A stretch of 64,000 nucleotides of DNA from an uncultured Aquimarina sp. (GCA_947502885.1 CANNBP010000002.1:434001-498000); one strand, 5' to 3'. Positions 9,796 through 18,567 are shown, numbered from the stretch's first letter. Numbers and translations are program-made. The notes: generated by a model not told the origin, from the sequence alone.

Positions 9796-10692
9796 TCACG
9801 AAGAAGTGAGTTCGATAAATAAGCTCTCTAAACTTTTATTTTTTCTAGAGAGTTGAAGAATTTTTAATTGATTGTCATGAGCAAAATCAAATACAATAGG
9901 GCGCATATCTACTTTTGTATCGAATGTTATCTGATATGAGAAATCGAATATATTTTTTACCTTACTTACATTAGGTAATTTTAAAAGAAAAGCTTCTTCT
10001 ACTCTATAATCAAATTCTACTTCGATAATTTGTTCAGTTTCATCTGCCATTTCATTAAGAATTTTGTCGGCAACAATTTCTCCTTTATTGATAATAATGA
10101 CACGGTCACACATAGCTTCTACTTCTTGCATAATGTGGGTGGATAAAAAAACTGTTTTTTCTTTACCTATAGATTTTATTAATTCACGAATATCAATTAA
10201 TTGATTAGGATCTAACCCTGTAGTAGGTTCATCAAGTATGAGGACTTTGGGGTCATGTAGTAAAGCGCATGCTAATCCAACACGTTGGCGATATCCTTTT
10301 GATAGTTGGTCAATTTTTTTATTAGCCTCAGGTGTTAACCCTGTTAGCTTTATCACTTCTTCTATCCTAGATTTTGAAACCTTATATATTTTAGCATTAA
10401 ATAATAAGTACTCTCTAATATACATGTCGTCATAAAGAGGATTGTGCTCAGGAAGATAACCAATGCTTCTTTGAACTTTGGTAGCTTCAGATTGTGTATC
10501 AAAACTATTGACTAATGCATTCCCTTCAGATGGTTCTATATAGGTAGTTAAGATTTTCATCATTGTAGATTTTCCCGCCCCATTAGGGCCTAAAAAGCCA
10601 ACAATTTCTCCTTGTTTTACCTCAAAAGAAATTGAATTAAGAGCCTTTTGATCATTATAGAACTTAGAAATGTTAGATACAGAGATAGACAT
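9796..10692 (-). CDS. gldA: Gliding-motility ABC transporter ATPase GldA
   Basis: This 298-residue ABC ATPase has Walker A GPNGAGKST (about residues 35-43), signature LSKGYRQRVGLA, Walker B VLILDEPTTGLDP and a C-terminal extension of about 90 residues. The overall match is to GldA, which with GldF and GldG forms an ABC transporter needed for gliding in Flavobacterium johnsoniae. GldF and GldG are not in this window, and related ABC-2 exporters look similar, so the exact name is a family call. It is convergent with the kinase operon (44 nt gap) and divergent from the GH1 gene. Confidence 0.87.
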   Translation of the reverse strand: MSISVSNISKFYNDQKALNSISFEVKQGEIVGFLGPNGAGKSTMMKILTTYIEPSEGNALVNSFDTQSEATKVQRSIGYLPEHNPLYDDMYIREYLLFNAKIYKVSKSRIEEVIKLTGLTPEANKKIDQLSKGYRQRVGLACALLHDPKVLILDEPTTGLDPNQLIDIRELIKSIGKEKTVFLSTHIMQEVEAMCDRVIIINKGEIVADKILNEMADETEQIIEVEFDYRVEEAFLLKLPNVSKVKNIFDFSYQITFDTKVDMRPIVFDFAHDNQLKILQLSRKNKSLESLFIELTSS

Positions 10693-10896
10693 AAATTATA
10701 AAAATACTGGACTAGTGATTATATTCAAAAGTACATAATTCAATATTTATTGTGTTAGAATCTTATAAAAATAATGATAACGCTATAGTAACATTTAATT
10801 AAAGCAGTTTTTTGTTATATGTTTTATTTTTATAAAAATATGTTTTACAGTATGTTACTAGCATTTAAGCAACTTTTTTATAAAACCTTTTATAGG

Positions 10897-10914
10897 TTGA
10901 TATGTACGTGTCAA
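10897..10914. promoter_or_regulatory. Imperfect palindrome in the gldA/GH1 intergenic region
   Basis: The 309-nt gap between gldA and the glycosidase contains no gene. TTGATATGTACGTGTCAA is an 18-bp dyad in which all non-matching positions are transitions (TTGAYAYGTACRTRTCAA). It sits 88 nt before the glycosidase ATG, a plausible operator position. A -7-like TACTTTTG for gldA is seen on the minus strand at 10726-10733. No regulator is known. Confidence 0.3.
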
Positions 10915-11001
10915 CAGTTTCTTTTTTATTTAATCTCTCCGTTTTTAAAAAAAGGATTATTTAAGCACTGATTAGTGTGTTTTTTTCTGAATTTATAATG
11001 A

Positions 11002-12315
11002 ATGAATAGTTTGAAGCATCTGAAATGGGGAGTGACATTGGCAGCCGCCCAAACCGAAGGTGCCTATGACAAAGAAGGTAAAGGAGTTTCTATTTGGGAC
11101 ACTTTTACTCAGAAAAAATACAATATAAAGGATCGTTCAAATGCACAAATAGCAACAGATTTTTACCACAAATTCAAAGAAGATATAGATATTGCAGTAG
11201 ATTTAGGCTTAACGATATTTCGATTCTCTGTTTCATGGTCCAGAATTTTGCCTAATGGTACTGGTATTATAAATGAAAAAGGAATCGAATTTTATAATAA
11301 AGTAATCGATTATTGTTTAAAAGTGGGAGTAGAACCATGGATAACTACATATCATTGGGACTTACCTCAAAAATTACAAGATAAAGGAGGTTGGACGAAT
11401 AGAGAAATTATTACTTGGTATGCTGACTATGTAGAGGTGTTGAGAGATAATTTTGGAGACCGAGTGCAAAATTGGATTTTAATTAACGAAGGAGTTGTTT
11501 GTATTGGAGGAGGGTACTTTCTTGGTGTACATGCTCCTGGTAAACGAGGAATTAAGAATTTTGTATCTAGTACTCACCATATTTTATTGGCACAAGCTAA
11601 AGGGTTTAAAGTTTTAAAACAAAATAAAGAATTGAAGGTGGGAACAGCAATAAGCTGTACGAAAATAGAACCCAATAGCGATGCATTTGCCGATTTGAAA
11701 GCTGCAAAAAGAATAGATGCTCTAATGAACCGATTATTTATAGAGCCTCATTTGGGGTTAGGTTATCCATATGATGATTTGCCCATTCTAAAACGAATTT
11801 CTAAGCACTATAAAGAAGGAGATCTAGAGGAGCTTAAGACTAATTTTGATTTTTGGGGTATTCAAACCTATGCAAGAGAAGTGGTAAAGGCTGCATGGTA
11901 TATACCTTATCTTGGGGCGGTACAGGTTAAGCCTGAAAAAAGAAATAGCATTTCTTCAATTATGGGTTGGGAGACATACCCAGAAGGAGTCGGGTATTTT
12001 TTAGAAAGATTTTGTGAGTATGATCGAGAAAAGCCTTTGTGGCTTTCTGAGTGTGGAATGGCATTGTCTGAAGAAGAAGACGATCAAAAAAGAATCGAGT
12101 ATTATGAAGAAGTAATTGCATTAATGAAAAAAACTTTGGATAAAGGGGTTAATCTAAAAGGAATTTTACTCTGGACTTTGGTTGATAATTTTGAATGGGC
12201 AGAAGGTTATATCCCTAAATTCGGAATTGTAAGTTTGGATAGAAAGACACTCAATCGAAAGTTGAAAAAATCTGCACATTGGTTAAAACAATATTTGCAA
12301 AAGCATGCCAATTAA
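11002..12315 (+). CDS. Glycoside hydrolase family 1 (beta-glucosidase-like)
   Basis: This 437-residue cytoplasmic (beta/alpha)8 enzyme has no signal peptide. Family 1 marks are KWGVTLAAAQTEGA with KGVSIWDTF at the N-terminus, FRFSVSWSRILPNG, TTYHWDLPQKLQD, and a C-terminal LLWTLVDNFEWAEGY. The acid/base Glu is at about 163 in ILINEGV and the nucleophile at about 350 in LSECGM. Both differ from the usual TFNEP and ITENG around the conserved Glu. It should cleave beta-linked disaccharides or aryl glycosides brought into the cell; the substrate is not predictable. A four-codon ATG-to-TAG reading frame starts 4 nt upstream of the ATG and overlaps it. Confidence 0.9.
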   Translation: MNSLKHLKWGVTLAAAQTEGAYDKEGKGVSIWDTFTQKKYNIKDRSNAQIATDFYHKFKEDIDIAVDLGLTIFRFSVSWSRILPNGTGIINEKGIEFYNKVIDYCLKVGVEPWITTYHWDLPQKLQDKGGWTNREIITWYADYVEVLRDNFGDRVQNWILINEGVVCIGGGYFLGVHAPGKRGIKNFVSSTHHILLAQAKGFKVLKQNKELKVGTAISCTKIEPNSDAFADLKAAKRIDALMNRLFIEPHLGLGYPYDDLPILKRISKHYKEGDLEELKTNFDFWGIQTYAREVVKAAWYIPYLGAVQVKPEKRNSISSIMGWETYPEGVGYFLERFCEYDREKPLWLSECGMALSEEEDDQKRIEYYEEVIALMKKTLDKGVNLKGILLWTLVDNFEWAEGYIPKFGIVSLDRKTLNRKLKKSAHWLKQYLQKHAN

Positions 12316-12332
12316 AAACGATTTGTTTTAAA

Positions 12333-12794
12333 CTATATAAAGTATTCTGAAGATTGTTTGATTTCTTTTAAAACAAATGTGCTGTTCAAGACACCTGTAT
12401 TCTCAATTTTGGACAACTTAGTTTTGACAAATTCGTGATAAGCTTCAAGGCTTTTTGTGTGAATCTTTAAAATAAAATCGACTTGACCCGCCATGTGATA
12501 ACATTCTTGAACTTCTTTTAGGTCTAAGATTTGTTTTTCAAATTTTTCAATAAAACCCTCGTCATGATGTCGTAAAGAGACTTGACAAATACTGGTTATA
12601 GATTGATCAATTAATTTTTTATCAAGAATTGCTACGTATTTCTTAATAAATCCTTGTTTCTCTAATCTTCTTATTCTTTCATAAATAGGAGAAGCGGTGA
12701 GATTGAGTGTTTTAGCTATTTCTTTTGTGGTTTTCTTTGCATCTTTTTGCAAAATCCTCAAAATCATAATATCTGTTTGATCAAGTTGTTCCAT
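12333..12794 (-). CDS. Lrp/AsnC family transcriptional regulator
   Basis: This 153-residue protein has the Lrp layout. The N-terminal helix-turn-helix (LDQTDIMILRILQKDAKKTTKEIAKTLNLTASPIYERIRRLEKQGFI in order) is followed by the RAM effector-binding domain (VQECYHMAGQVDFILKI). Such proteins form octamers and sense amino acids. It is transcribed away from tdh-kbl, which degrade threonine, and palindromic sites lie in the gap. I infer that it controls that pair and perhaps itself. The effector might be leucine, threonine or glycine, but nothing in the sequence decides this. Confidence 0.92.
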   Translation of the reverse strand: MEQLDQTDIMILRILQKDAKKTTKEIAKTLNLTASPIYERIRRLEKQGFIKKYVAILDKKLIDQSITSICQVSLRHHDEGFIEKFEKQILDLKEVQECYHMAGQVDFILKIHTKSLEAYHEFVKTKLSKIENTGVLNSTFVLKEIKQSSEYFI

Positions 12795-12804
12795 AGTCCA
12801 TATA

Positions 12805-12824
12805 AATTACTTCAAAAAGTAATT
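12805..12824. promoter_or_regulatory. Perfect palindrome, candidate Lrp operator
   Basis: AATTACTTCAAAAAGTAATT has 8-bp perfect arms around CAAA. It lies 11 bp from the regulator's start codon on the minus strand and overlaps a TACTTTTTG-like element of that strand. This fits autoregulation by the Lrp protein. Confidence 0.5.
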
Positions 12825-12922
12825 GTGAATTGTGAATAAAGTAAAAATTTCTTCAAAAATAGCATAATACAATAAATATTACTCAATATTGGTATTTTTT
12901 TAAATTTAAAATCTATAGTTAG

Positions 12923-12943
12923 TATTTTTGTTGGTAAATATTA
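12923..12943 (+). promoter_or_regulatory. -7 element and half-palindrome before tdh
   Basis: TATTTTTG (12923-12930) fits TAnnTTTG. It is followed directly by GTAAATATTAC (12933-12943), an imperfect dyad placed at the expected transcription start. A similar AAATATTACT occurs at 12875-12882. No TTG is found at the -33 distance. Confidence 0.4.
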
Positions 12944-12964
12944 CTTCTATTAAAATTGAAATCG

Positions 12965-13945
12965 ATGAGAAAAAAAACTACAGTTTTAGTAATTGGAGCC
13001 AATGGTCAATTAGGTTCAGTTTTAACTAAATCCCTTCAAGAAAAATACGGTTGTGATAGGGTTATAGCATCTGATTTACAACCCAAAGAGGGGTTTGAAG
13101 GTGTTTTTGAGGTTATAGATGCTACCGATATGGATAGGATTCAAGAAGTAATTAATAAATATGATATAACGCAGATATATCACCTTGCGGCAATCCTTTC
13201 TGCTAAAGGTGAAACAATGCCTTTGATTACCTGGGATATAAATATGAAAACTTTGTTTAACGTACTCGAAGTTTCTAGAACGAATAATATTGAAAAAGTG
13301 TTTTTTCCAAGTTCTATTGCAGTTTTTGGAGAAGGAGCTCCTCTAGAGCATACACCAAATAATGCATATTTGGATCCTGCTACAGTATATGGGATAAGTA
13401 AAGCAGCAGGGGAAAACTGGGCGCAATATTATTTTTTAAAATATGGCCTCGATGTTAGGTCCATTAGATATCCCGGAGTAATTGGGTATCAATCAATACC
13501 AAGTGGAGGAACAACTGATTATGCTGTTGATATTTTTCATAAGGCAGTATTAAATGAAGAATTTGAGTGTTTTTTAGAGAAGGAAACTACTTTGCCTATG
13601 ATTTTTATTGATGATGTAATCAGGGCAACGATAGAGATTATGGAGGCTCCATTAGAGGATATTTCCGTTAGAACATCATATAATTTGGCAGGCACAAGTT
13701 TTTCTCCTTTAGAATTGGTGCAAGAAATTCGTAAATTATATCCAGATTTTAAAGTGAAATACAATCCTGATTATAGGCAAGATATAGCTTCTAAGTGGCC
13801 AGATTCTATAGATGATTCCGTTGCTTTAAAAGATTGGGGTTGGAAACCCAAATTTGATATAGAGTTGATGACAACAACTATGATTCAAAAATTAAAAGAA
13901 AAATATAAAATAGATATAAAAAACTCTAAGGCTTTGATGCTGTAG
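12965..13945 (+). CDS. tdh: L-threonine 3-dehydrogenase, NAD-epimerase-fold type
   Basis: This 326-residue short-chain dehydrogenase/epimerase-fold enzyme has the nucleotide-binding motif VIGANGQLGS near the N-terminus. It also has YHLAAILSAKGE, PSSIAVFGEGAP, and the catalytic YGISKAAGE (Tyr-x3-Lys). RYPGVIGYQSIPSGGTTDYAVDIFHKA is typical of the epimerase-like threonine dehydrogenases of Bacteroidetes rather than the zinc enzyme of E. coli. It oxidises L-threonine to 2-amino-3-ketobutyrate. The neighbouring kbl encodes the next enzyme and starts 42 nt later. I use the ATG at 12965; the frame is also open from a TTG three codons upstream. Confidence 0.92.
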   Translation: MRKKTTVLVIGANGQLGSVLTKSLQEKYGCDRVIASDLQPKEGFEGVFEVIDATDMDRIQEVINKYDITQIYHLAAILSAKGETMPLITWDINMKTLFNVLEVSRTNNIEKVFFPSSIAVFGEGAPLEHTPNNAYLDPATVYGISKAAGENWAQYYFLKYGLDVRSIRYPGVIGYQSIPSGGTTDYAVDIFHKAVLNEEFECFLEKETTLPMIFIDDVIRATIEIMEAPLEDISVRTSYNLAGTSFSPLELVQEIRKLYPDFKVKYNPDYRQDIASKWPDSIDDSVALKDWGWKPKFDIELMTTTMIQKLKEKYKIDIKNSKALML

Positions 13946-13987
13946 TTTTTTAAACTCTGACTAGATAAGATATAAAATTAAAATAAT

Positions 13988-15175
13988 ATGTTCGAAAATA
14001 TAAAAAGCGATATACAAAAAGAACTAGATGATATTGTTAAAGCGGGGCTTTACAAATCAGAAAGAATAATAACTACTCAACAAGGAGCCAATATTGATAC
14101 CACTGAAAATAAGGATGTATTGAATTTTTGTGCGAATAATTATCTGGGACTTTCTTCTCATCCAGAAGTAATTGAAGCAGGGAAAAATGCGATTGATTCT
14201 CATGGATATGGATTATCATCGGTGCGTTTTATTTGTGGTACTCAAGATATTCATAAGGAGTTAGAGCAAAAGACAGCAGAATTTTTAGGAATGGAAGATT
14301 GCATTTTGTATGCAGCAGCTTTTGATGCTAATGGAGGTGTATTTGAACCTATTCTAGGCCCTGATGATGCTATTATTTCTGATGCACTTAATCATGCTTC
14401 GATTATTGATGGAGTTAGATTGTGCAAAGCAAAACGCTTTAGGTACGAGCACAATAATATGGCAGATCTAGAGAAACAACTTGAATCAGCACAAGGATCA
14501 AGAAGAATACTTATTGTTACAGATGGTTCTTTTTCTATGGATGGTACGATTGCTCAGTTGGATAAGATTTGTGATCTAGCAGATAAATATCATGCTATGG
14601 TTATGATTGATGAATGTCACTCAACTGGATTTTTAGGTAAAACCGGAAGAGGTACGCATGAGTATCGCAATGTAATGGGGCGTGTAGATATTATTACAGG
14701 AACATATGGTAAAGCATTAGGAGGAGCTTCAGGTGGTTTTACGGCAGCTAGAAAAGAAATAGTAGAAATGCTAAGGCAACGATCTAGACCGTATTTGTTC
14801 TCAAATACTGTGGCGCCATCTATTGTCGGAGCTTCAATTAAAGTGTTAGACTTATTAAGTTCATCTACTAGCCTAAGAGACACATTAGAAGAAAATACAA
14901 AGTTTTTTAGGTCCGAAATGACCGCTGCTGGATTTGATATTATTCCAGGGGAGCACCCTATAGTGCCAGTAATGTTGTATGATGCAAAATTGGCACAAGA
15001 ATTTGCAGCTAAATTACTTGAAGAGGGGATTTATGTGATAGGATTTTTCTACCCTGTAGTGCCCAAAGAAAAAGCAAGAATTAGAGTGCAATTGTCGGCT
15101 GCGCATCAGCGAGAGCATCTTGAAAAAGCTGTTAAAGCATTTGTGAAAGTTGGTAAGGAACTGAATGTGATATAA
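13988..15175 (+). CDS. kbl: Glycine C-acetyltransferase (2-amino-3-ketobutyrate CoA ligase)
   Basis: This 395-residue PLP enzyme of the alpha-oxoamine synthase family contains [62 protein letters not shown] and the PLP-lysine motif [13 protein letters not shown]. It splits 2-amino-3-ketobutyrate with CoA into glycine and acetyl-CoA, completing threonine degradation started by the upstream dehydrogenase. Length matches E. coli Kbl (398). It is co-directional with tdh and 42 nt from it, so the two form an operon under the same promoter. Confidence 0.96.
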   Translation: MFENIKSDIQKELDDIVKAGLYKSERIITTQQGANIDTTENKDVLNFCANNYLGLSSHPEVIEAGKNAIDSHGYGLSSVRFICGTQDIHKELEQKTAEFLGMEDCILYAAAFDANGGVFEPILGPDDAIISDALNHASIIDGVRLCKAKRFRYEHNNMADLEKQLESAQGSRRILIVTDGSFSMDGTIAQLDKICDLADKYHAMVMIDECHSTGFLGKTGRGTHEYRNVMGRVDIITGTYGKALGGASGGFTAARKEIVEMLRQRSRPYLFSNTVAPSIVGASIKVLDLLSSSTSLRDTLEENTKFFRSEMTAAGFDIIPGEHPIVPVMLYDAKLAQEFAAKLLEEGIYVIGFFYPVVPKEKARIRVQLSAAHQREHLEKAVKAFVKVGKELNVI

Positions 15176-15195
15176 ATGTAAGTTCGTTTTTTTGT

Positions 15196-15214
15196 GAATA
15201 TCAATATGATATTC
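15196..15214 (+). other. Hairpin after kbl
   Basis: GAATATCA-ATA-TGATATTC is a perfect 8-bp stem with a 3-nt loop, 21 nt after the kbl stop. The T run lies before rather than after it, so it is a weak terminator candidate. Confidence 0.3.
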
Positions 15215-15318
15215 TTAATAAAGTTGGAGTTTTGATTTGAATATCCTCTAAATAACTGAATATTTATGAGAATTTAATGATAATGCTTTAGTGTAATAGA
15301 AAAAAAACGAAAAATATT

Positions 15319-15347
15319 TTGAATGGTAATACTTTTATTTATTTTAG
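15319..15347 (+). promoter_or_regulatory. Probable promoter of the Phe/Tyr operon
   Basis: TTG (15319-15321), 18 nt, then TATTTTAG (15340-15347) resemble the Bacteroidetes TTG...TAnnTTTG promoter with one mismatch. Transcription would start about 15 nt before the leader-peptide ATG. Confidence 0.45.
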
Positions 15348-15370
15348 CCCCATAAATAAGTGAAACAACA

Positions 15371-15448
15371 ATGAACAATTTATTTACTTTCAACCGATTT
15401 TATTTTTTCTTCTTTTATTTTAAAAGTAAGAACGGGATCGCTATGTAA
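15371..15448 (+). CDS. Phenylalanine-rich leader peptide of the pheA operon attenuator
   Basis: This short reading frame of 25 codons lies 206 nt before pheA. Ten residues are aromatic: eight Phe and two Tyr, concentrated in FTFNRFYFFFFYF. It ends with TAA at 15446-15448, only 27 nt before the terminator stem. The pattern matches enterobacterial pheL leader peptides, where scarcity of charged tRNA-Phe stalls the ribosome. The segment CGGGAT (15433-15438), just before the stop, can pair with ATCTCG (15476-15481) in the 5' arm of the terminator. A ribosome that finishes the peptide would mask this segment and favour termination. Translation is inferred. Confidence 0.85.
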   Translation: MNNLFTFNRFYFFFFYFKSKNGIAM

Positions 15449-15474
15449 ATAAAATAGATAAATTTATAAAGTAG

Positions 15475-15503
15475 AATCTCGATGAAAATCGAGATTTTTT
15501 TTT
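15475..15503 (+). terminator. Attenuator terminator before pheA
   Basis: AATCTCGAT and ATCGAGATT form a perfect 9-bp stem with a GAAA loop, followed by a run of Ts to 15503. It lies between the leader peptide and pheA, inside the operon leader, so it can only act conditionally. A competing 6-bp helix (one G-U pair) can form between 15433-15438 and 15476-15481. Confidence 0.88.
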
Positions 15504-15576
15504 GGAAAAAAATGAGCTTAGTGAGATGTCTAAGTTGCTGTAAAAGAAAAAAATAAACTCTTTTTCGTAAAATAAT

Positions 15577-16458
15577 ATGAACATGAATAATTACGTCTTG
15601 GATTCAAAAATGAGTACTAAAGAACAGGTTAAGCAAAAAGTAGCAATACAGGGAGTGAAAGGATCTTATCACCATGGTGTAGCTTTAGCATATTTTGGTG
15701 ATGATGTCGAAATAGATGAATGTATGTCTTTTCAAGATTTAGTAAAAAGCCTTGAAGATAAAAAAAGTACAGATGCAGTAATGGCAATCGAAAATTCTAT
15801 TGCAGGATCTATTATACCAAACTATGCCTATATAGACGAGCATGATCTTACTATTAGCGGAGAGTATTTTCAGCCAATACATCATTGTTTAATGGCGTTA
15901 GAAGGACAAGATATTTCAGATATAAAAGAAGTGTACTCACATCCAATGGCATTGTTACAATGTAAAGAGTTTTTTAGAGAAAATCCTCATATTAAGTTGG
16001 TTGAAGATGCGGATACAGCAGAGGTAGCAAAAAGAATAGCAGAGAAACAATTGAAAGGAATTGCGGCTGTTGGTAGTGAAACTGCTGCAGGTATTTATAA
16101 ATTGGAAATTTTAGCAACAAGAATCCAAACCATAAAATCAAATAGTACTCGCTTTTTTGTTTTAAATACAAGAAAGAATTCAGGTATAAAAAAGGAAGAA
16201 ATCAATAAAGCATCTTTAAAATTTTTAACTGATCATAAAAGAGGGAGTTTAGCTACCGTACTTAATGTGATGAGTGATTGTAACCTAAATTTAACAAAAA
16301 TACAATCACTACCAGTTATAGATATGCCTTGGAAATATTCTTTTTTTGTAGATGTTACTTTTAAGCAGTACTCAGATTATGAAAAGGCAATATCCATTTT
16401 AAAAATAATGGCTCTCGAATTAAAAGTATTAGGAGAATATAAAAATCAAAACGGATGA
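15577..16458 (+). CDS. pheA: Prephenate dehydratase
   Basis: This 293-residue enzyme converts prephenate to phenylpyruvate. After about 20 non-conserved residues the PDT domain begins (VAIQGVKGSYHHGVALAYFG) and contains AIENSIAGSI, HPMALLQC and the NSTRFFVL motif with the catalytic Thr-Arg-Phe. A C-terminal ACT domain (about residues 200-285) should bind Phe. Its regulatory motif reads KIQSLP instead of the enterobacterial ESRP, so allosteric control may differ. No chorismate mutase is attached; that domain is fused to the DAHP synthase at the end of the operon. Its stop overlaps the next start by 4 nt (ATGA). Confidence 0.94.
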   Translation: MNMNNYVLDSKMSTKEQVKQKVAIQGVKGSYHHGVALAYFGDDVEIDECMSFQDLVKSLEDKKSTDAVMAIENSIAGSIIPNYAYIDEHDLTISGEYFQPIHHCLMALEGQDISDIKEVYSHPMALLQCKEFFRENPHIKLVEDADTAEVAKRIAEKQLKGIAAVGSETAAGIYKLEILATRIQTIKSNSTRFFVLNTRKNSGIKKEEINKASLKFLTDHKRGSLATVLNVMSDCNLNLTKIQSLPVIDMPWKYSFFVDVTFKQYSDYEKAISILKIMALELKVLGEYKNQNG

Positions 16459-17654
16459 ACATTCAGACCGCAAAAAGACTAGAGACCGTAGAAGAGTATT
16501 ACTTTTCTAAAAAACTAAGAGAAGTAAGAGAATTAGTGGCTTCTGGTAAACCAGTTCTCAATATGGCGATTGGTAGTCCCGATTTAGATCCACCCAAAGA
16601 AGTAGTAGAGGCTATACAAAATGCAGTAGTTGTAGATGGAGCTCATAAATATCAAAGTTATCAAGGCTTGCCAGAGTTAAGAGAAGCTATCTCAAATTTT
16701 TACAACAAAAAATATAAAGTTTCTTTGAGTCCTAAAAATGAGATCCTTCCATTAATGGGATCCAAAGAAGGAATAATGCATATTTCTTTGGCTTATTTAA
16801 ATGAAGGAGATGAGGTGTTGGTTCCTAATCCTGGGTATCCTACTTATACTTCTGTAACAAAGCTTGTAGGAGCAACTCCTGTATTTTATGATTTGGTAGA
16901 AAGTAATGGATGGGAACCTGATTTTGATGGACTAGCAAAAAGAGATCTAAGTAAAGTTAAAATGATGTGGGTGAACTACCCTAATATGCCTACCGGAGCA
17001 TCAGGAAGTATTGAACTTTTTGAAAGAATGGTTGGTTTTGCAAAAAAGCATAACATTTTATTAGTACATGATAATCCATATAGCTTCGTTTTAAATGAAA
17101 ACCCTTTAAGTATTTTGTCTGTTGAAGGAGCTAAAGAAGTTACGCTTGAACTTAATTCTTTGAGTAAAACGTTTAATATGGCTGGATGGAGAGCAGGTAT
17201 GGTTAGTGGTAGTGCAGATAAGATAGAAGCCATATTAAAAGTAAAGAGTAATATGGATAGTGGGATGTTTCAAGGGATTCAAAAAGGAGCTATTGCAGCG
17301 TTAAATGTTTCGGATTCTTGGTATGAAAAAATGAACACAATTTATAAAGAAAGGAGAGTATTAATTTGGGAGTTGGCCGAACTACTTGGTTGTAGTTATG
17401 ATCCAACTTCAAAAGGAATGTTTGTGTGGGCTAAACTGCCAGAAGGTATTGATGCGGTGTCGTTTATAGATGAGATTTTATACAATAATGATGTTTTTAT
17501 ATCTCCAGGAAATATTTTTGGAAGTAATGGAGAGGGATATATAAGATTTTCGTTATGTGTTACAAAAGAGAATATTAAAGAAGCTATTGGGAGACTAGAA
17601 AAAACAAGTTTACAAATAGAAAATAATATAACTTCAAAAACTGAAGCTAGATGA
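16455..17654 (+). CDS. Class I/II PLP aminotransferase (aromatic/prephenate or aspartate type)
   Basis: This 399-residue fold-type I aminotransferase contains NMAIGSPDLDPP, YQSYQGLPELREAI, PNPGYPTYTS, the VHDNPYSF pyridoxal region and the lysine motif SLSKTFNMAGWRAG. By position it most likely transaminates phenylpyruvate and hydroxyphenylpyruvate, or prephenate. It overlaps pheA and tyrA by 4 nt on either side, which implies translational coupling. Sequence alone does not separate aromatic from aspartate specificity. Confidence 0.9.
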   Translation: MNIQTAKRLETVEEYYFSKKLREVRELVASGKPVLNMAIGSPDLDPPKEVVEAIQNAVVVDGAHKYQSYQGLPELREAISNFYNKKYKVSLSPKNEILPLMGSKEGIMHISLAYLNEGDEVLVPNPGYPTYTSVTKLVGATPVFYDLVESNGWEPDFDGLAKRDLSKVKMMWVNYPNMPTGASGSIELFERMVGFAKKHNILLVHDNPYSFVLNENPLSILSVEGAKEVTLELNSLSKTFNMAGWRAGMVSGSADKIEAILKVKSNMDSGMFQGIQKGAIAALNVSDSWYEKMNTIYKERRVLIWELAELLGCSYDPTSKGMFVWAKLPEGIDAVSFIDEILYNNDVFISPGNIFGSNGEGYIRFSLCVTKENIKEAIGRLEKTSLQIENNITSKTEAR

Positions 17655-18499
17655 ATGTATTTGTAATAGGGTTAGGTTTAATAGGAGGGTCTTTTGCTAT
17701 AGATATTAAAGCTGCTTATAATGAAGCGAATATCTACGGTATAGATTCTAGTCAAGAAAATCTAGACATGGCATTGTCACTTGGTTTTATAGATTATAAA
17801 TCAGAGATGGGTCAACTTGAAAAAGCAGATGTAGTAATAGTGGCTATTCCCGTTGATGTCGCGGTAAAGGTGTTACCTGTTGTTTTAGACCAAATACATG
17901 ATGGCTGCCTAGTTTTTGATGTAGGTTCTACAAAAGAAAAATTATGTAAAAGTGTTTCGGATCATGTTAAGAGAAGAAACTATTTGGCAGCACATCCAAT
18001 TGCTGGTACAGAGTTTTCTGGCCCAAAAGCTGCGATAGCTAATCTGTATAGAGAGAAAACTAATATTATCTGTGAAGTAGAAAAAACAGCTTTTAAACTT
18101 CAAGAAAAGGGGATGGAAATCTTTTCGAGACTAGGAATGCGTATCCGATATATGGATCCGGCATCTCACGATAAGCATATAGCTTATGTGTCTCATTTAT
18201 CTCATATTAGTTCTTTTATGTTGGGTAAAACTGTAATCCAAAAAGAAAAAAATGAAAGAGATATTTTTGATATGGCAGGAAGTGGGTTTGCATCTACGGT
18301 ACGTTTGGCAAAAAGTTCACCTGCGATGTGGGCACCTATCTTTAGACAAAATAAAGAGAATGTTATAGAAACATTAGATGAGTATATTGCTAATCTTAAG
18401 CAATTTAGAGAATTAATGGAAAATGATGATTTCTCTTCAATATTTAAAGAAATGGAAGATACAAATCATATAAAATCTATTCTTAACGGAATAGTTTAA
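17651..18499 (+). CDS. tyrA: Prephenate dehydrogenase
   Basis: This 282-residue NAD(P)-dependent enzyme has the Rossmann motif FVIGLGLIGGSFA at its very start, VFDVGSTKEKL, AAHPIAGTEFSGP with the catalytic His, and HDKHIAYVSHLSHISSFML. It oxidatively decarboxylates prephenate to 4-hydroxyphenylpyruvate for tyrosine synthesis. It lacks a C-terminal ACT domain and a chorismate mutase domain. The 4-nt overlap with the aminotransferase gene marks it as part of the attenuated operon. Confidence 0.94.
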   Translation: MNVFVIGLGLIGGSFAIDIKAAYNEANIYGIDSSQENLDMALSLGFIDYKSEMGQLEKADVVIVAIPVDVAVKVLPVVLDQIHDGCLVFDVGSTKEKLCKSVSDHVKRRNYLAAHPIAGTEFSGPKAAIANLYREKTNIICEVEKTAFKLQEKGMEIFSRLGMRIRYMDPASHDKHIAYVSHLSHISSFMLGKTVIQKEKNERDIFDMAGSGFASTVRLAKSSPAMWAPIFRQNKENVIETLDEYIANLKQFRELMENDDFSSIFKEMEDTNHIKSILNGIV

Positions 18500-18567
18500 G
18501 ACTAGAGTAATTAAACATATAATAATAGAAGAAAAAAGATAAATCAACATAAAGAATAACAACAGAA

